Source: an uncultured Akkermansia sp. (GTDB lineage: Bacteria; Verrucomicrobiota; Verrucomicrobiia; Verrucomicrobiales; Akkermansiaceae). Taken from it: DNA of 52,329 nucleotides. The DNA lies in contig CANQJI010000007.1 of assembly GCA_947624205.1 (NCBI GenBank), positions 1 to 52,329 of the forward strand. Reading direction: 5' to 3'. The notes under the pieces are model-generated. The model did not search any database. It was not told the DNA's origin and worked only from the letters and a program-made list of their open reading frames with translations. Positions within the stretch are counted from its first letter, which is position 1, and each line of letters begins with the position of its first letter. A program made the position numbers and the translations under genes. This document shows positions 51,253-52,329 of the stretch, in pieces.

Positions 51253-52329
51253 TCAGAAGCCCATGCGGACGCCCAGAGCGGCATTCCATGCATTCGCGTG
51301 CTCCCGCAGCTCTCCTCCCGCATTCACGTAGATCTGCGAGTTCGGCGTCACAGGCACGTTCACTCCCGCGCCGAATTGGAACGCCGTGCTGCCCGTCTTC
51401 GAGCCGTACACGCTCTGCGTGAAGTTCGGATCTGCCTGCAGCGCCACGTTTGCCACGCTCCGGCGGTCTCCCATGTCCTGCGCCACGTTCGCATGCACCT
51501 CCGTGCTCACCGTGCGGTTGACAGCTTTCGCGGAGTTGATTGCCGCCAGCCAGCGAAGTCCCAGACCCAGCGTCATCGTGTCGCGCGTTTGCTTCTCCGT
51601 CGTGAGTCCCACGTTCCCCGCATTCTTCTCGCTGAACCCGTCCATGCTCGTGCGCGTCAACGCCACGTTGAACAGCGGCTGGAGGATGTTGCTCTTGTTG
51701 TCCTTCACCGGATGGAAGTCATACGTGAGTTCCCACATCGCCCCCAGGCTGCTGCCGCTCGTGTTGCTCGTGGCGGTGTAGCTGCCCGCTCCGTAGTTCA
51801 CCGTGCGCTTGAGATCCGCCTCATTCGTGCCGAGAGTGAAGAGCAGCGTGTTGCCCCAGCGTCCGTTCTTCGCCTGGCTCCAGAAGCTCACGGTGTACGT
51901 ATCCAGATCTCCCTTGGCGTCATCCGCCGCATGCGCCTCCAGGTCTCCATAGCTCGCCGAGAGGCTCACGCCGACGCTCCAGTGGGCATCCACCTGCGCA
52001 TCGATGCCCACGGCGCCGCCCCAGGAGTTGAGACGATAGCCGCTTTCATCACCGACGCTGTGCTGCTCGGAGAAGAAGCTTGTGCCCTCTACCCAGACGT
52101 GGGAGTTCCTGCAGGGGCGCTGCGTGGCAGTCGCCTCGTCATTGCCGGCGCAGCGCAGCCGTCCCGCCTGCAGGGCATGATCACGCACGCGGCCCATCTG
52201 GTTGCGCAAAGCCGCACTCTGCGCCGCGGAGACTGAGGTGAGCGTGCTGCCCGCCACAGCGGCGAGAGCATTGCGCACGCCTGCCGCGTTGCCTGCCTTG
52301 TCCATCGTCTGCAGGGCGGTCATCACGGC
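51253..52329 (-). CDS. Autotransporter C-terminal part (gene runs off the window)
   Basis: 5'-partial. It contains the pre-barrel helix (TALQTMDKAGNAAGVRNALAA), the NQMGRVRDHALQAGRL region, and the whole beta-barrel ending in NAALGVRMGF. Over about 355 residues it differs from the 46447-50871 protein at only about 15 positions (for example GNDEATATQRPCRN versus GNADEATAQQRPCKN, and AADDAKGD versus AADYAKGD). Tandem paralogue with a barrel kept alike by recent duplication or gene conversion. Confidence 0.92.
   Translation of the reverse strand, partial: AVMTALQTMDKAGNAAGVRNALAAVAGSTLTSVSAAQSAALRNQMGRVRDHALQAGRLRCAGNDEATATQRPCRNSHVWVEGTSFFSEQHSVGDESGYRLNSWGGAVGIDAQVDAHWSVGVSLSASYGDLEAHAADDAKGDLDTYTVSFWSQAKNGRWGNTLLFTLGTNEADLKRTVNYGAGSYTATSNTSGSSLGAMWELTYDFHPVKDNKSNILQPLFNVALTRTSMDGFSEKNAGNVGLTTEKQTRDTMTLGLGLRWLAAINSAKAVNRTVSTEVHANVAQDMGDRRSVANVALQADPNFTQSVYGSKTGSTAFQFGAGVNVPVTPNSQIYVNAGGELREHANAWNAALGVRMGF

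Overview
The window looks like a chromosomal segment of a host-associated Verrucomicrobiota, probably Akkermansia-like. This is an inference. It rests on the large classical autotransporters whose signal peptides begin MKLHLP, an exported FGly sulfatase, a wealth of small lipoproteins, and a gut-commensal style mix of housekeeping and surface genes. There is no rRNA, tRNA or phage module in the window.

Layout. 0.1-6.4 kb (minus strand): mreB, rng (RNase G/E), a sodium symporter with its tiny MetS-like subunit, and a sulfatase. 7.3-10.2 kb (plus): corA, argB, nadK. 10.2-12.8 kb: an FHA membrane protein coupled to a lipoprotein, then a PEGA-domain lipoprotein. 13.2-18.9 kb: a tyrosine recombinase on the minus strand faces away from a run of secreted or lipoprotein genes on the plus strand. 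19.4-27.2 kb: a second tyrosine recombinase faces away from a 2139-residue autotransporter. 27.8-46 kb: mostly housekeeping genes (nnr, an AI-2E/PerM permease, plsX, kdsD, rpsP, dusB, csoR-copA, dapF-aroK, an outer-membrane protein, osmC), with an orphan cluster of membrane proteins at 39.9-41.7 kb. 46.4-52.3 kb: two tandem autotransporters with almost identical beta-barrels; the second runs off the window.

Most interesting signal. Three intergenic regions (14.2-14.4, 20.5-20.7 and 50.95-51.13 kb) share one architecture. In each, a 19-20 bp near-palindrome is present twice, as an inverted pair 146-157 bp apart (centre to centre). A TTGAC box abuts the inner edge of the left copy only, so that TTGACA, a 17-bp spacer formed by the repeat, and a -10 hexamer outside the repeat make a promoter. 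Inverting the enclosed segment would carry the -35 box to the other repeat and build a new promoter there (TTGACA-17-TATCAT at 20.7 kb, TTGACA-17-TAGATT at 14.4 kb). I read these as candidate phase-variation switches in which only the -35 half of the promoter is mobile. Two have an adjacent tyrosine recombinase gene. In the sequenced state the 14.4 kb lipoprotein and the 20.8 kb autotransporter would be off, and the 50.9 kb autotransporter on. A paired operator with DNA looping is the main alternative.

A second unexplained feature is a dispersed, modular intergenic element. It has at least 14 full or partial copies, about 7-8% of the window. Ends are the inverted repeats CAGGGCAAACGCATT / AATGCGTTTGCCCTG, and the interior is built from hairpins whose stems vary in sequence but stay paired. 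No transposase is visible.

Gene expression style. At six promoters (-35, 16-18 bp, -10) the start codon lies only 7-9 nt after the -10 box, which predicts leaderless or nearly leaderless mRNAs; clear Shine-Dalgarno sequences are rare (copA is one exception). These promoters were used to choose several start codons.
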